From Plasmopara viticola (Eukaryota > Oomycota > Peronosporomycetes > Peronosporales > Peronosporaceae): a DNA stretch of 64,000 bases. The notes under the pieces were generated by a model. That model searched no databases and was not told where the DNA came from. It saw only the letters and a program-made list of their open reading frames with translations. The stretch's first letter is position 1; every line of letters starts with the position of its first letter. Below, one piece after another: positions 21,589 to 32,598 of this stretch. The DNA lies in NCBI GenBank assembly GCA_001695595.3, contig MBPM02000002.1, forward strand, positions 248,001 to 312,000, written 5' to 3'. The position numbers and the translations under genes were made by a program.

Positions 21589-23160
21589 ATGCTACCTCGC
21601 GTAGGCGTAGTATACACGAAGGAAAGCGCGTTGTCGCTCGAGGATGCGCAGCTCGCGCAGTACGTAGCATTATGCCTAGCTTTTAGCGGTCGTTGTGCAA
21701 AGACATGGCTAGTAGGAGTTGACAAAAACGGCAAAGCTTTAGACACGAGCAAAAGCAAGACTGATGTTGTGGCGGTGCGATGTGATGGCGCCGTGTTGGA
21801 GAGCGATAAACTCCCTGCAGAAACTTTTGAGCATGCGAAAAACTGGAGGGTGCTGAGTGAATGTGACTTGTGGTTGCTGATGGTGGAGGCAGACGATACG
21901 ATAAAAGTGGCCGAATATTTGCACAAGACGCTAGGCAAGCCGGATGATAAAAGGCTGAAGCGTGTGGTGCTCAGTATCCAAACGACGGAACGGCGTCTTG
22001 CTCAACTTAACGTCGCGTATGTACATCCACCATGCAGTGGAGAAGAGTACGATCATGATAGATTGTGTTGCTTCCTGTAAACTGCCAGATGCTATCGTGT
22101 TGCACGGAGGAGCAGCTTTCCAGGTAGTGAAGGACGACGAAGGGAGGCTCAAACCTTTGTCTAATGGGTGTTTTTTCGTGGAAAGACTTTCGTGAGTAAA
22201 GTCAGATGGGGACTAGTATTATGCAGTGGTGAATATTTATTGGTTTGTTTCGGTAGAAAGGAGAAGTCATCTGCACTCTATGCTTTGGACGTGCTCGAAG
22301 GCACAGGAATCCAGGTGCTTTGCCGTAATAATATTCAAGGTACATAATGGCATGCTTTAATGTATACTTTTGGTATTAATTTTTTTGTGGTGTGTCTTAG
22401 CGATGAAATGGGGGTGTACGATGCTGCGCGTTTTCTACTACATAAATGCTCTGACACAGAAAAGCGTAATGGACGGTTTAAGGGATCGCAAAACGCGTTT
22501 CCTATTCCTTCAAGCGCTATTGGAGATGGACGAACTTTTTCAGATTGTCGTGGCAAGTGTGGCTGCCACGAACAAAATCAAGTCATCTCATAATGGTGGG
22601 AAGTCTAATCCGGATACAAGTGCTGCCACCCTTTTCCCTGTGCGAGCTTTGATGGTGCTTCTTCCTCTACCCGATTGGATATTTAACAGTTTCATTATAA
22701 GGGCATTTGATGTCGGTTTGGGCGCTCCATCGAGCAAAGACAAGTCCGTCATCACGGTATCACTTCAGTTATTCACTACTTAGATCATTTTAGCTTCTGA
22801 CGTTTTCTTTCTACCTACCTGTCTGATTGTGCATAGACTGACTTAATGGCAAGCCCACCGTTGCAGACGAAATTTGATGCTGAGCTTCGTGATGTGTTTG
22901 AGCTAGCAGCAGGGCGCAATGTGACATTACCAGTATTAGAATTGTTGCGAAAGACGTTCCTGTATGTCAATGAGCAGCAACTTCAGAGGAAAAAAGATGG
23001 CATCCACCCTACAACCCTAGTGCGATTTGAGAGTGGTGTTCTGCTTGCAGAGGTGAAGCTTTTCCCTCATTGCACTACAGCTTCTCGCACCTTTTTCTTG
23101 AAAAGTTTCGCCACATTTGTGCTCACATTGCTATTGGGACTCTATTTTTTTGTTGTGTAA
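21589..23160 (+). CDS. Ketopantoate-reductase-like protein with C-terminal membrane anchor, five exons
   Basis: Proposed exons: 21,589 to about 22,010; about 22,089-22,191; 22,257-22,339; 22,401-22,756; 22,837-23,160, giving about 430 residues. Introns 2-4 (65, 61 and 80 nt) have good GT/AG sites and keep frame. The join between exons 1 and 2 does not resolve to a consensus intron. Family features: the domain-linking strand DAIVLHGGAAFQVVKDDEG, and AMKWGCTMLRVFYYINALTQ, where the Lys of AMKWG and the Asn of INAL fit conserved residues of the PanE/ApbA C-terminal helical domain. The N-terminal Rossmann segment (PRVGVVYTKESALSLED) lacks the usual GxGxxG nucleotide motif. The last about 23 residues (FFLKSFATFVLTLLLGLYFF) form a membrane helix, so the protein is probably tail-anchored. 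A true pantothenate-pathway reductase function is doubtful. Confidence 0.7.
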
Positions 23161-26100
23161 GCCCCTGGATTCTCGGGAATTTCACCGCTTTTGAATAGAT
23201 CGAGTAAGCCAGAAAAAGAATAACTATTGCTCATGCTTGTCATACCAGAGAGTTGTGTATAGTTGTAGGCGTAATCACGCCTTGATAAAGCAATTGACCC
23301 TAACGTTTGCTGATGTGTTGTTGTCAATGATCATCTTTGTACTAGCCTAAAGCACATGTCTTCACGATAAACGCTTCTACAGAATTATCAATGAAATGAC
23401 TTCTGATTGACCCTGCCGCGTACATGTCTTGGATGCACAGTCGTTTGGATACGAAGTCTCCGACTTACTTGCGCATTGTGGGGAATTGGATTTAGCAAGC
23501 CTATTGACTACTTTTCCTCATCAAGCCTAGAGCCACAATGTGGTCAAAGGAGCTAGCTAATCAATTTATGTAAAACAATGTAGACTGTTGAGTCATAAAA
23601 GGCATTTTGAAAGGTAAATTTAATGCGTGAGAGCATACCGTTACATCTCCATGGCGCAACGACTCACTCAGCTAGACCATCAGTCTGCGGATAGTTTGCC
23701 GTTCAAAGATCCAATTTAGTTTAAAGCACCTTAAGAACACTTTTTTATGGAGCTTGTAAAGCAGAGGCCATGTTGTCTTGCGAAACGATCGAAAAAGGGT
23801 TTGACATGCCGCTTTATTAGCCATATGCACATCCCCTCAAGAAAGACCACAAGTGTTGTCTGCCGAGTTAAGAGCACAAAAGCCATAAGAAATCTACTGA
23901 CAGCGCACCGGCAAGCTTGTTAATGGTGCGGCTGCACTTTGCAAGAAAGCGTCTCCTAGGAAGACTGTTGTCAAGGTGCTTCGCATCAGGCCAATGCAAA
24001 TTAATTGTAGATCAATGGTGGACAGTGCGAATATATTGAGTTCTCAAAGTGGTATTACGCACCGTATGCGAGGACGCGCTATAATGGTGGATCATTATGC
24101 TCTCGATTTTTAAGTCAAAATAAGCCGCAGGCTCCACTCCTGGTGGTGCTCTTCCGTCAATGCCCCTGAGTTTTAGCCGTCACTGACTTAACAGGCTTCA
24201 CAAGGCTGTGATTTAACGTGTCGGTCAGTCCTCGCTTTTTGCTAAACAATCTCGGAGTGAATTCTCGTGCGTCGTTGTCACCAGATGTAATTTTCAAAAA
24301 TGGAAAGATTCCTTTCAATCTGATAGCTTTTGCATTTCGATAATTCATAAGAGTTGAAACCCTACTTTGGATCGATTGACCTGACTCCGTACACGCTTTT
24401 TATTTCGGAAATTGGCGTCTCCAACAGGACTATTTGTGTCCACCGCCAAGATTTGAAAGCGCTAGGGTGAGTAGGCTGAGCTTATTTTAAGGTTCCTGGC
24501 GACTTTCAAAAGAAAAGGCGCACGGAGACATGATGTCGTCAACCATAGCTCAAAAAATGACACTTTCCTAATAGAAGACAACGAGTCCTTATCCAAGCGA
24601 ATTAGTAGCAAAAGCATTCCTTTTTATGAACGTCGTCTTCATTATAACTGCCGCAAAGTGCGAGCAGAGAGCAGAGCTCATTGTACATCTGTACCTAACG
24701 CTTATATTGAATGTAACATCCTTAGATGCGTGAGTCCAATTATATTATGCTATTTGCTTTTCTTCGCTCTTTTTGACCGCAAAACGAGCACAATGAGCCA
24801 CAAAGGAAATTCCCACGATACCCACAGTCTAGCTGTTATCGTTGCGCGTGCTTTTTTGTCGAGGCCATAGCCGCGATGTCATAAGCACCCACGAATATTG
24901 ACTCAGCCTCTCAGACAATCACAGCCGGTTCGTTGGGGATAGCCTTCAAGTCGGGCTACTTATTCAGAGCTATGTGACTCCACCGCGTGCTCTAGAACCA
25001 CACCAAAGCTTTTACTTTTAATATTTGGTCCACCAAACACCGTTGCTCGATCAGAGAATGCAATCAAAGAGCGTAGGGTGCGCAGTGAAGACATCGGCTT
25101 GTCGCGCGTACGCGGTGTGCACTGCATGGGCGTATGAGTGTGTGGCTTAAAAAGCACGACCTATGACGATTCAACGTCGAATTATCAACAGCAAACTCTT
25201 CCTATAACCAGTCAACACCTTTTGATGTTAGTGGAATGGCTGACGATAGATTCATGATGATCGTAGAGCAGAACCAGGTGTCTCCAAGTAAAAATATAGC
25301 TTACTAATATCTCTTTTTTTATCGTAGATTATTTTGTAGATAACACAAATCTTACTCACCATCTTAATGTCAAGTCATACATAGTCGTTCTAAACTATTG
25401 TAAAATTAAGCATGCAAAAATCTAAGTTGAAACTTGAAACTTGAAAGTCAAAGTGAAACTTCTAGTACAGATTGATCGGTGTACAGGGTTTGTAGTGACC
25501 GTGACGAGTCGATCAAATCTCGCCCACCCCAATTACCTGAAGTCATGAAAAGTGTGTGTTTTACAAACAAGCAAAGCAACCGGAGATGACTAGGTACCAA
25601 CATTGTCGTCTAATTCGTGCAGGACAATAATAACATTTTGAAGAAGATTTGGCGCGCTATACTGACATACTTTATACGAGTTAATGGAACCTTTGCTGAG
25701 GCCGTCTTTAGAAGTGGACGAGACGCGAAACGGCTTGGATTGGCGACCTCATGCTCGAAGCTGAAGCCTCCCACGGCCTCAAACAGCTCGGTCTATCGTC
25801 CAAAGCATTCGCAGACGGAACAGAGCCGTAATAATTCGGGAGTTGACCAAATTTGGCTGTGTATTCTCGGAAATTATTTATTGCTAAGTCATGCGCAGCT
25901 GAGTGCTTAGGAAGTGGCATAGACTTTGCTGTCTGTGTCCATCGCTTGGACGTCATGCGGACAATGATCCATCCCGTCTATATACAATTAAGCGTATATT
26001 CACTGTTTTGAAGCGCTGATATGTTGTACGACCGCAGATACATCTTCTCTTTCATACCATCCATGTCAAAGACAACACATGACTCAATGCTATTCAAATT

Positions 26101-28142
26101 TTTTTATGCCACGAATGTGGCGGCCCCAATTTGCGTAGCTGTCTGTGCTGGCTTAGTCAACTCTAGAAAGCTTAATCGAGAGGAAGCATAATCAAGTGAA
26201 TCAGCAACAGCCGACGGCGATTATGATCGAGTGGCACTTGTCGTTCCGTTGAAGTGTGGACTTCGACAACGGTGGGCACCTTGCGACCTCTAACTTTACA
26301 GATACACCTTTGATTGTACGAAAACAATTACCCGACTGCGCGGAAAATCAGCTGAGCATTATTAGTATGGCAACGAATGCGACTCCGCCCGCCTCAGAAA
26401 AGCAAATGAACTTTCATGCCAAGATAGAAAATAATAGAACCCTTGAAGATTTGAAGTCTACACAAAAGTTATACAGTACAAGAACAGGCCTTTTGTATTG
26501 GGTACACTAAAAGTGCATACCTTTATTTGTCTCGGCATCAGACCAGAACTAACGAGCTCATAGTTAATATTTCTGGAAAAATGATAAAATGGTAATCTTA
26601 TTAACATTGAGCCTTTCGATTCGCTAAGTGTGTTATAATGACTTTATTGATAGCAGTGTGATACTGTGATACAACACTGGTCGGTCTGACAGGCAGCTGC
26701 TTTTGGCAAGCTTTGACGACTATTCTTGAGACTCTAAACCTCATCTGAGACTTAAGGAGGTCTTCGAAGCGTTGCCCCCATGTTGGTCAAGCGATCATAT
26801 ATATATATCCGATGGACAATAGGGCATTAGCACCGCGGTAATAAAAATGAAGCAGAAATGCTGAAAGTCTCAGTGCTGTGCTCTCTAAGCGGCCAGCCGC
26901 ACGTGCATCGCGCTGAGGACTCATTGAGGCTAAGTCGCCAATGCCATAGATACCAACGGCACCTCTCATGTGATCACAGTTGACTTGAAATAAAATAGGC
27001 TTTAAGATATAGTCCTAGAGACTATACTTGAAGAAGCGACCATGGCAAATGAATATGGGGGGGCAAAAAAAATAATCTCAAGGCTGAGATAAGATAAAGG
27101 TTTGCTTTAAACCGTTTCGTAAATTTAAAGTTTGATGCTACAATTTCACAAGTTGTTTGCGAGATAATTGTGAGCCTGATCTTCAAAGGTACATAATGTG
27201 TCCCTTCCTCCATACCGCCTATAAAAGGTACCGGTACCAGTACCGGTATTTAATCACCATTCTAATTGTATCTGATGCCTCGAAACGTGAATCTTTTGAT
27301 ATGCAAGCATCCTGCACGGATGACACCTTGCTGTTAAGTACCAAACGTCGCTCTTTCAATCGACACAAAACGAGTCGCTTGATTGTTTAAGGTTGAACCC
27401 TCTCTAGTCGCGTTTTCACTTCCTTTGGCTACACAATCAATACAAACAGATACGCAACACATAACATCAACGCGTACGTCAAGTGTAGACTATTCGCATA
27501 CGCACCGGTGCATCCTCTTCGTATCCTATAGCATACTATGCGACAACAACTTAGCCAGTGCCTTGACAATCTAATCAAGCAGCTTTTCACGAAGATTTAG
27601 CGAAAAATTTTGTTCCTTGAGCTGGAGGAGAAATATAGCGAGAATGTCGTCACGTCCATCCCGCCTTAGTCAGCATGAGCTTGACGAAGATCACGATTAT
27701 ACAGCGATCGGTTGCCTTTTTCGTAAAAGCAAAAGAAGAATGTCATTGTTGTCGATATCTAACGGACCTCGATCTCTGAAAAACATTCTCTGCCTTTCTT
27801 TCACCACTGATAAACCTGAAGTAATCATCTAGTGATAATACTATGCATAGCTTGATTTAGTGCCGCTGAACCGATGGACAGCTAACCCGCTGATGGTGGT
27901 GGTCGTTGCTGTCTAGACTCCTTTGACAGGCGTAACAATGACGTTACGCGTCAAGGATTGCAAAGATGTACCATTAAAAAAAAGTAGCGTATCGCACTAC
28001 CGTCTAGAAAGGCATTCATCCTTCAGGCGTTTAAACCATTGATTTGAGTTCAATACACTTACCACTAATTCTCTGAAAGTTCTTGTTATGTGACGCACAC
28101 ACTCCATCTCCTCGCAATTCAAAAAGACGAGCACACGTCTCG
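23161..28142. other. 5-kb spacer without a convincing gene
   Basis: Only short frames occur (under 100 codons). The longest, 25,617-25,910 (+), has no motif. There is a short AT dinucleotide run near 26,797 and a palindromic KpnI-like run (GGTACCGGTACC) near 27,228-27,245 next to TATAAAAG. A 62-codon frame near the 3' end is listed separately. The rest shows nothing recognisable. Confidence 0.45.
27644..27832 (+). CDS. Possible small hydrophilic protein (doubtful)
   Basis: A 62-codon frame starts MSSRPSRLSQHELDEDHDYT and contains a basic patch (FRKSKRRMS). The ATG has a purine at -3 (GAGAATG). It has no signal peptide, no membrane segment and no recognised motif. It lies about 300 nt upstream of the NEMP-like gene on the same strand. 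It could be chance, an upstream frame in a long 5' UTR or a real small gene. Confidence 0.2.
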   Translation: MSSRPSRLSQHELDEDHDYTAIGCLFRKSKRRMSLLSISNGPRSLKNILCLSFTTDKPEVII

Positions 28143-30133
28143 ATGACGCAAAAGCTGCTGCTAATTGCACTGCTCTGCTGCTGCACAAACGCCCTCGCAG
28201 AGTCGAACGCCAAGCCAAATTGTAAGCCTTATTCTCCATTATTGTTTTTGCTGATTTTGTTGTTGGCTTTATTGTCTAGTGGCTACTGGAGCCGACCGCA
28301 GTCATTCCCGTTGGTTGGACGAGGGCGTCACTGACGAGGGTGAAGTGCATGAGTGGGGGCAGCAGCAAAGCTTTTGCTTTTATGAGAACGCATCGCTTCA
28401 CATTCGCATGGATCCTTTAAACAGGTAAAGAGACTGAGTAATGTGACTATATTTACATTGAATGAAGAGATCTTGACTGCTTGACTGCTTTGTGGATAAA
28501 GCACACTCCAACCGGCTCTAATTCGGTCGCTAGGCCAGTCGCGTGAAGCAAATGTACTGTTTGATATGACCAACGCGACGTTGTGGTACTTGCAGAGCGT
28601 TGCGTGGCCACTGCGTCCGGTCTTTTGGGCCTGGAGCGAGCTTCGTGTTGTCGTCAAGAGTCCAAAAGTCAACCTATTGAGCTTTACGTTCGCACGGTCG
28701 GTTCACTATCGGTTCTTTCAATATAGAAAGGTGCATCAACAATGTCTTACATGAAATCTTTGCTAAATTAGGACACCTGGACTGCTGTGTCGTAGTGTAT
28801 TAAAAGCAGCCCATCTGACTCCTACACTTGGAAATCATCTGCCTCCGTTTGTCGTCCACGCGCTCGAAAATTTAGTATATGTGGCTTGTACGCGACTAAA
28901 TGATTCATGTGGTCTTTACGGTACTAAGAATGTTTTATCGATCTGTACAGCCAAGCTGGTGTGTGAACACTGCGTCGGTGGCTGTCCGCTTAGGTGCAGA
29001 AAATTGGAGGATGAAGGCACTTGCATGCTGGAGCTCAGTCCGTACCACGCACCTTGCATCACAGTGACGGGTCCTCTGCAGCCATTTATCTTGACATCGG
29101 CACCACACTTTTCATTTGCGGTGACGTTTTACACTTGTGCGTACTATATTTGATTGAAAATTCTGTGCACGTGTATAGAAATTACACTGTGTTTTCGTGG
29201 ACTGTAGATCTATCGTGGGTGTTTGCACAAAACTTTTTTTTGGGTCTGCTGTTTTTCTATCTATCGGAATGGCTCTCCCGTTCGCGCTCATTCCACTACG
29301 TACTGGGAGCCGTTGTGGGCGTCTTGTTCTCGGCGCTCCTCGCTCTCTATCTCTTTCAGCGTCAAGCTCGAAATAGTACTAAAATGTTACCAGGAGCTCA
29401 GCTTGTGTCGTCATTACTATCCATGGCAACTGTGGCAGTCCCAATCACGAGTTTTGTGATCATGCCCAATCTTTATCGACTCGGAGCATGGGCGATATCG
29501 TATCTCGTCTACTTATGGAATCGGGAAGTTTTGTTCGGGATTCCACACTTAGGTAAAATTTATTTTGCCTTTTTTGCCTTCTTTGGATGTGTGCTCGTTT
29601 GGTGGTATCAGTGGGGAGCGTCGGCAAAGGTGGAGACGAAAGCACAAGATGAAGAGGAGATTGAAGAAATTGGGTACTTAGACGATGAGCCACCCCCTTT
29701 GACAACTTCACAGCTCATGATCTCACGCTCCCTTAAGTTAGTGGGCTTGACGTTGTTATTCTATAGCACTTCATCTACCGAAACGTCGTTGTTAATGGTA
29801 CTTTTGGTATCGCTAACGCGCCTGTTTGAAGTCATTGCTACGATCGCGTACTTTTGGTACCATTTCGAGAAGCCAGGTCGCCATAGTACCTTAATTTCAA
29901 AGTCTCAGTACAAGAAGCAAGGACAAAATGAAACAGAGAAAGCGCTAGCTCAATTGCAAATGTATTTGAGGGAAAATCCTGACAAATTGGACCTAGTGCG
30001 AGAAGACAATGAGATTCGGCTTCGAAGATTTACCAGAGGCCGCAACCATTTGGATGTGACCACGCAAGAGTCGATGCTTGTTCGCCAGCGTAATAAACGA
30101 CAGTCGCTCTGGTCGTATTGTTCCATTCAGTAG
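28143..30133 (+). CDS. NEMP-family (TMEM194) nuclear envelope membrane protein, five exons
   Basis: Proposed exons 28,143-28,221; 28,280-28,424; 28,502 to about 28,696; 28,772-29,136; 29,208-30,133, about 569 residues. Introns are 58, 77, about 75 and 71 nt. The third has a weak donor (GTCGGT), so exon 3 may end elsewhere. A cleavable signal peptide (MTQKLLLIALLCCCTNALA) starts the protein. A Cys-containing luminal domain follows (CFYENASLHIRM; VLFDMTNATLWYLQ). The NEMP membrane core is marked by FFLGLLFFYLSEWLSRSRSF, where L-S-R-S is the family hallmark, and by about five hydrophobic helices. The nucleoplasmic tail has TLISKSQYKKQGQNETEKAL and FTRGRNHLDVTTQESM, corresponding to the conserved EEYxxQGxxET and F-x-x-G-x-x-HL...E motifs of NEMP1. 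NEMP1 is an inner nuclear membrane protein that supports envelope stiffness and fertility in animals. The role here is inferred from family only. Confidence 0.8.
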
Positions 30134-30306
30134 GTCACCAGTAGCAAATAGAAGAGGAAGCAGCATGAGTGGCACCTTCCAGGTACGCTCTCTTGCGTAT
30201 TGTCTAAGTGTTACTGTTACACATCTGAAATTGCTTCTTTCCTTGCTTTTAGGTCAAAAGCTGTACCTAAGTAAGCTCGACTAATACAACTAATTCGGCA
30301 GTGTCA

Positions 30307-31818
30307 TTAGATTTGCCGCGAGTTTTTTGTGAGAATTGGGCCACGATTTCGTACCCAATTGCTATCCTCCGTCTCATCGCCGTCTACCTTGCCACTAACT
30401 CTCTCTTCATACATTGACTCATCGTCGTCATTCGTGATTCCGTGAACGCGGGATTCGCGACGAATTGTCTCTTGAAGACGCTGCCACGAGTAGCCAGAAT
30501 GAGTTGAAGACGGCGTTGCAGTTTGAAGTCGCCGATGCTGAGAAGGTGATGTTGCTGGCGGACACACCGAATTAGGACTTTGCCAGTCTCTGTCACTGTT
30601 GCCTTGCTCATGGCTACTTTGATTCTGAAATGATTCAACAGGTCTACGAATGGGTGGAATTAGAGTATCGCACTGAAGAATGTCTGATTGATTGGCCTTC
30701 AACATCGCATCGATTGGAGGAAGCTGTCGACGCGGAGGTAAGTTGAGCGCTGAAATCGAGCGTTCTTCAACTGGACGCGATTTCGACATTGATGCTGGGG
30801 TTCTCGACAACGTTGGAGATGTCACTTTGCTCCGAGAAGTGGTCATTGACGACGTGGATCGTCCACCATGAGCAAAGCAAAAGCCTCCTTTGCGAGCAGT
30901 GGTCGTACATCCTTCAAAACTGCATCGTTTTCCACCGCCATGAGCTATGCAGCGACCACGACTGACGGCACTATTGGCGCAATTATCCACAATGCATCGT
31001 CGACCACCACCATGAGCTTTGCAGAGTCCTAGACGCTGAGCACTGCTGGTACAGCCATTGACAGTACAGCGTTTGCCCCCCCCATGTGCAATACAGCGAC
31101 CGCCAGTCTTGGCGCTGCTCGTACAGTCTTCAATAGCACATCGACGACCGCCGCCATGTGCTCGACACCGCGCGCCGCTCACGGCACTACTGGTACATCC
31201 AACTACTTCACATCGATGTCCTCCACCATGTGCAATACAGAATCCTCCTTTCTTGGCGCTCGACCCGCAACCTTCCCGTTGACAACGTCCTCCTCCACCA
31301 TGAACGTAGCAAAGGCCTCGACTTTGTGCACTACTCATACAATCTGGCACTTGGCAACGGCGTCCTCCACCATGGGTTCGACACAGTCCACTCGAAGCAA
31401 CGTGCTTTTTGCACCCTTTGTGATTACATTTCCGTCCACCGCCATGCTGGCTTCCAACACTGCACGTGCAAGTAAGCGATTCACGACACGGACGGCTTCC
31501 ACCATGGGCCACACACAAAATCTTAGCGTCGACGTGTTTGAAACAACCCGAAGAGCGGCACATGTTCGATTCAAAAAATCTATCGTCCACAGCGTCATTG
31601 CTTTCATGATTGTCCGAGGAACTGGAGGTTTCAGAAGGCCACGAGTGGATAGTGTCGACAACTTTCAAAGAGGGAGACGCTGTGTGAACTGGTTGACGAA
31701 AAGCGCGTTTCGCTCTGTTGTTGTGACTAAGCGTTGATATGATTAAGCCTGGACTCTTCATTCTCAAAGCGCTGGCACTTTTGGAAGTTCGCCGCCCCTC
31801 GATTGCGAAATGAAGCAC
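30307..31818 (-). CDS. WRKY19-like Cys/His-repeat protein
   Basis: Single frame, 503 residues. Residues about 87-318 hold ten copies of a about 24-residue unit C-x4-C-x9-C-x2-H-G-G-G-x-R/K, for example SSAKKGGFCIAHGGGHRC. This is the zinc-binding-type repeat seen upstream of the WRKY domain in plant WRKY19 and common in oomycete proteins annotated WRKY19-like. No WRKY domain follows. The second unit (about 111-131) is shorter and degenerate. The N-terminus (1-86) and the Ser/Pro-rich C-terminal about 185 residues are low complexity and probably disordered. The function of the family is not established; nucleic-acid or protein binding is inference. Its neighbour, the C2 protein, is on the same strand 384 nt upstream. 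An unseen 5' exon is possible because the first Met lies in non-conserved sequence. Confidence 0.85.
   Translation of the reverse strand: MLHFAIEGRRTSKSASALRMKSPGLIISTLSHNNRAKRAFRQPVHTASPSLKVVDTIHSWPSETSSSSDNHESNDAVDDRFFESNMCRSSGCFKHVDAKILCVAHGGSRPCRESLTCTCSVGSQHGGGRKCNHKGCKKHVASSGLCRTHGGGRRCQVPDCMSSAQSRGLCYVHGGGGRCQREGCGSSAKKGGFCIAHGGGHRCEVVGCTSSAVSGARCRAHGGGRRCAIEDCTSSAKTGGRCIAHGGGKRCTVNGCTSSAQRLGLCKAHGGGRRCIVDNCANSAVSRGRCIAHGGGKRCSFEGCTTTARKGGFCFAHGGRSTSSMTTSRSKVTSPTLSRTPASMSKSRPVEERSISALNLPPRRQLPPIDAMLKANQSDILQCDTLIPPIRRPVESFQNQSSHEQGNSDRDWQSPNSVCPPATSPSQHRRLQTATPSSTHSGYSWQRLQETIRRESRVHGITNDDDESMYEERVSGKVDGDETEDSNWVRNRGPILTKNSRQI
30865..31560 (-). repeat. Coding tandem array of ten about 72-nt Cys/His units
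   Basis: Internal tandem array of the WRKY19-like gene. Nine units keep the spacing C-x4-C-x9-C-x2-H-x5-C; the second is four codons shorter. Unit similarity is high in the AHGGG-R/K-RC block and lower elsewhere, which indicates expansion by unequal exchange followed by divergence. The repeat also creates a spurious 217-codon frame on the opposite strand. Confidence 0.85.
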
Positions 31819-32202
31819 GTCTAACGTTATGTCTTGAAGTTAGAAAGAGACTTGCTAGAAATTCGCTTACATTGCGAGGAGCGAAGTGCGTGGCAGCCGT
31901 CAAGCTGATGCACATAACCATTGACACACTAACGCCCTGGGAGCAGCCGCTCGGGACGAGACTTTTAGAGGTTTTGGGACCACGACGACGTGTCTGGCGG
32001 CTTCTAGCGGTGGGAAAAAACCTTTTTAAAGAGACAAGTGCCGTCTTGTCTCGGATGCCTTGGGCTGTCATAGTGATAGGTGCCGACTAACCCGAAAGAA
32101 GCACTTTCTTCGCAAGTCACAAATGCTCGACAAAGCCGCGACACGGAAACACATTTCATTAACGGCAAAAGTACATGAATTTTTCGAATAAAGAGTACAA
32201 GC
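31819..32202. other. Spacer between WRKY19-like and C2 genes
   Basis: 384 nt between two minus-strand genes. Overlapping frames run on both strands (95 codons on +, 114 on -), but neither continues a neighbouring gene through a visible splice pair. It probably holds the promoter and 5' UTR of the WRKY19-like gene and the 3' UTR of the C2 gene. Confidence 0.4.
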
Positions 32203-32598
32203 TTAGTCCTCCTTTTCAAGCTTGATTTCGAGCAAGATGGCGCTTTTACGCTTTTGCTTGGCAAAAGCCGCAGGGACCTCGAGTTCGTACATGAGCACCT
32301 CCGACTCGCTATTTTCCAACAAAGAGACGAGCGGCACGCAGCAAGAGCCGATACTATCGTCCTTGGAAATGCGGTCATGGTCAAACACGTTCACGTTAAG
32401 CACCGCCGTCTGGATGTCTTCGGCAATGAAAGAAAAAGTCTCTTCCGGATCCCACTCTGGGTTCAGATTGGCTTGTATCACGGAGCTTGTGCGCGTTGTG
32501 TTGGCCAATTGGAAAACCACGTACGGATCGCTCTTTCCGTTAAAGTCAGCAGATGGTAGGTCCACTGCCTTAACAAGTGTCACGTGCACAGCGTACAT
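32203..32598 (-). CDS. Single C2-domain protein
   Basis: 131 residues forming one C2 domain and almost nothing else. C2 domains bind phospholipid membranes, usually through Ca2+. The N-terminal strand and first Ca2+ loop read VHVTLVKAVDLPSADFNGKS followed by DPYVVFQL, with candidate ligands D18 and D24. The NPEWDPEETFSF strand follows, then the second Ca2+ loop VFDHDRISKDDSIG, with D73, D75 and D81. All expected acidic ligands are present, so Ca2+ binding is likely. There is no signal peptide or membrane helix, so it is probably cytosolic. Small one-domain C2 proteins are common in plants and oomycetes. The ATG is the first in the frame, with a good preceding context. Confidence 0.9.
   Translation of the reverse strand: MYAVHVTLVKAVDLPSADFNGKSDPYVVFQLANTTRTSSVIQANLNPEWDPEETFSFIAEDIQTAVLNVNVFDHDRISKDDSIGSCCVPLVSLLENSESEVLMYELEVPAAFAKQKRKSAILLEIKLEKED

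Noticed and set aside
31084..31737. 217-codon + frame opposite the WRKY19-like repeats
   Set aside because: It is the antisense of the tandem Cys/His array; its Ser/Thr/Met-rich repetitive content follows from that array and has no independent domain.
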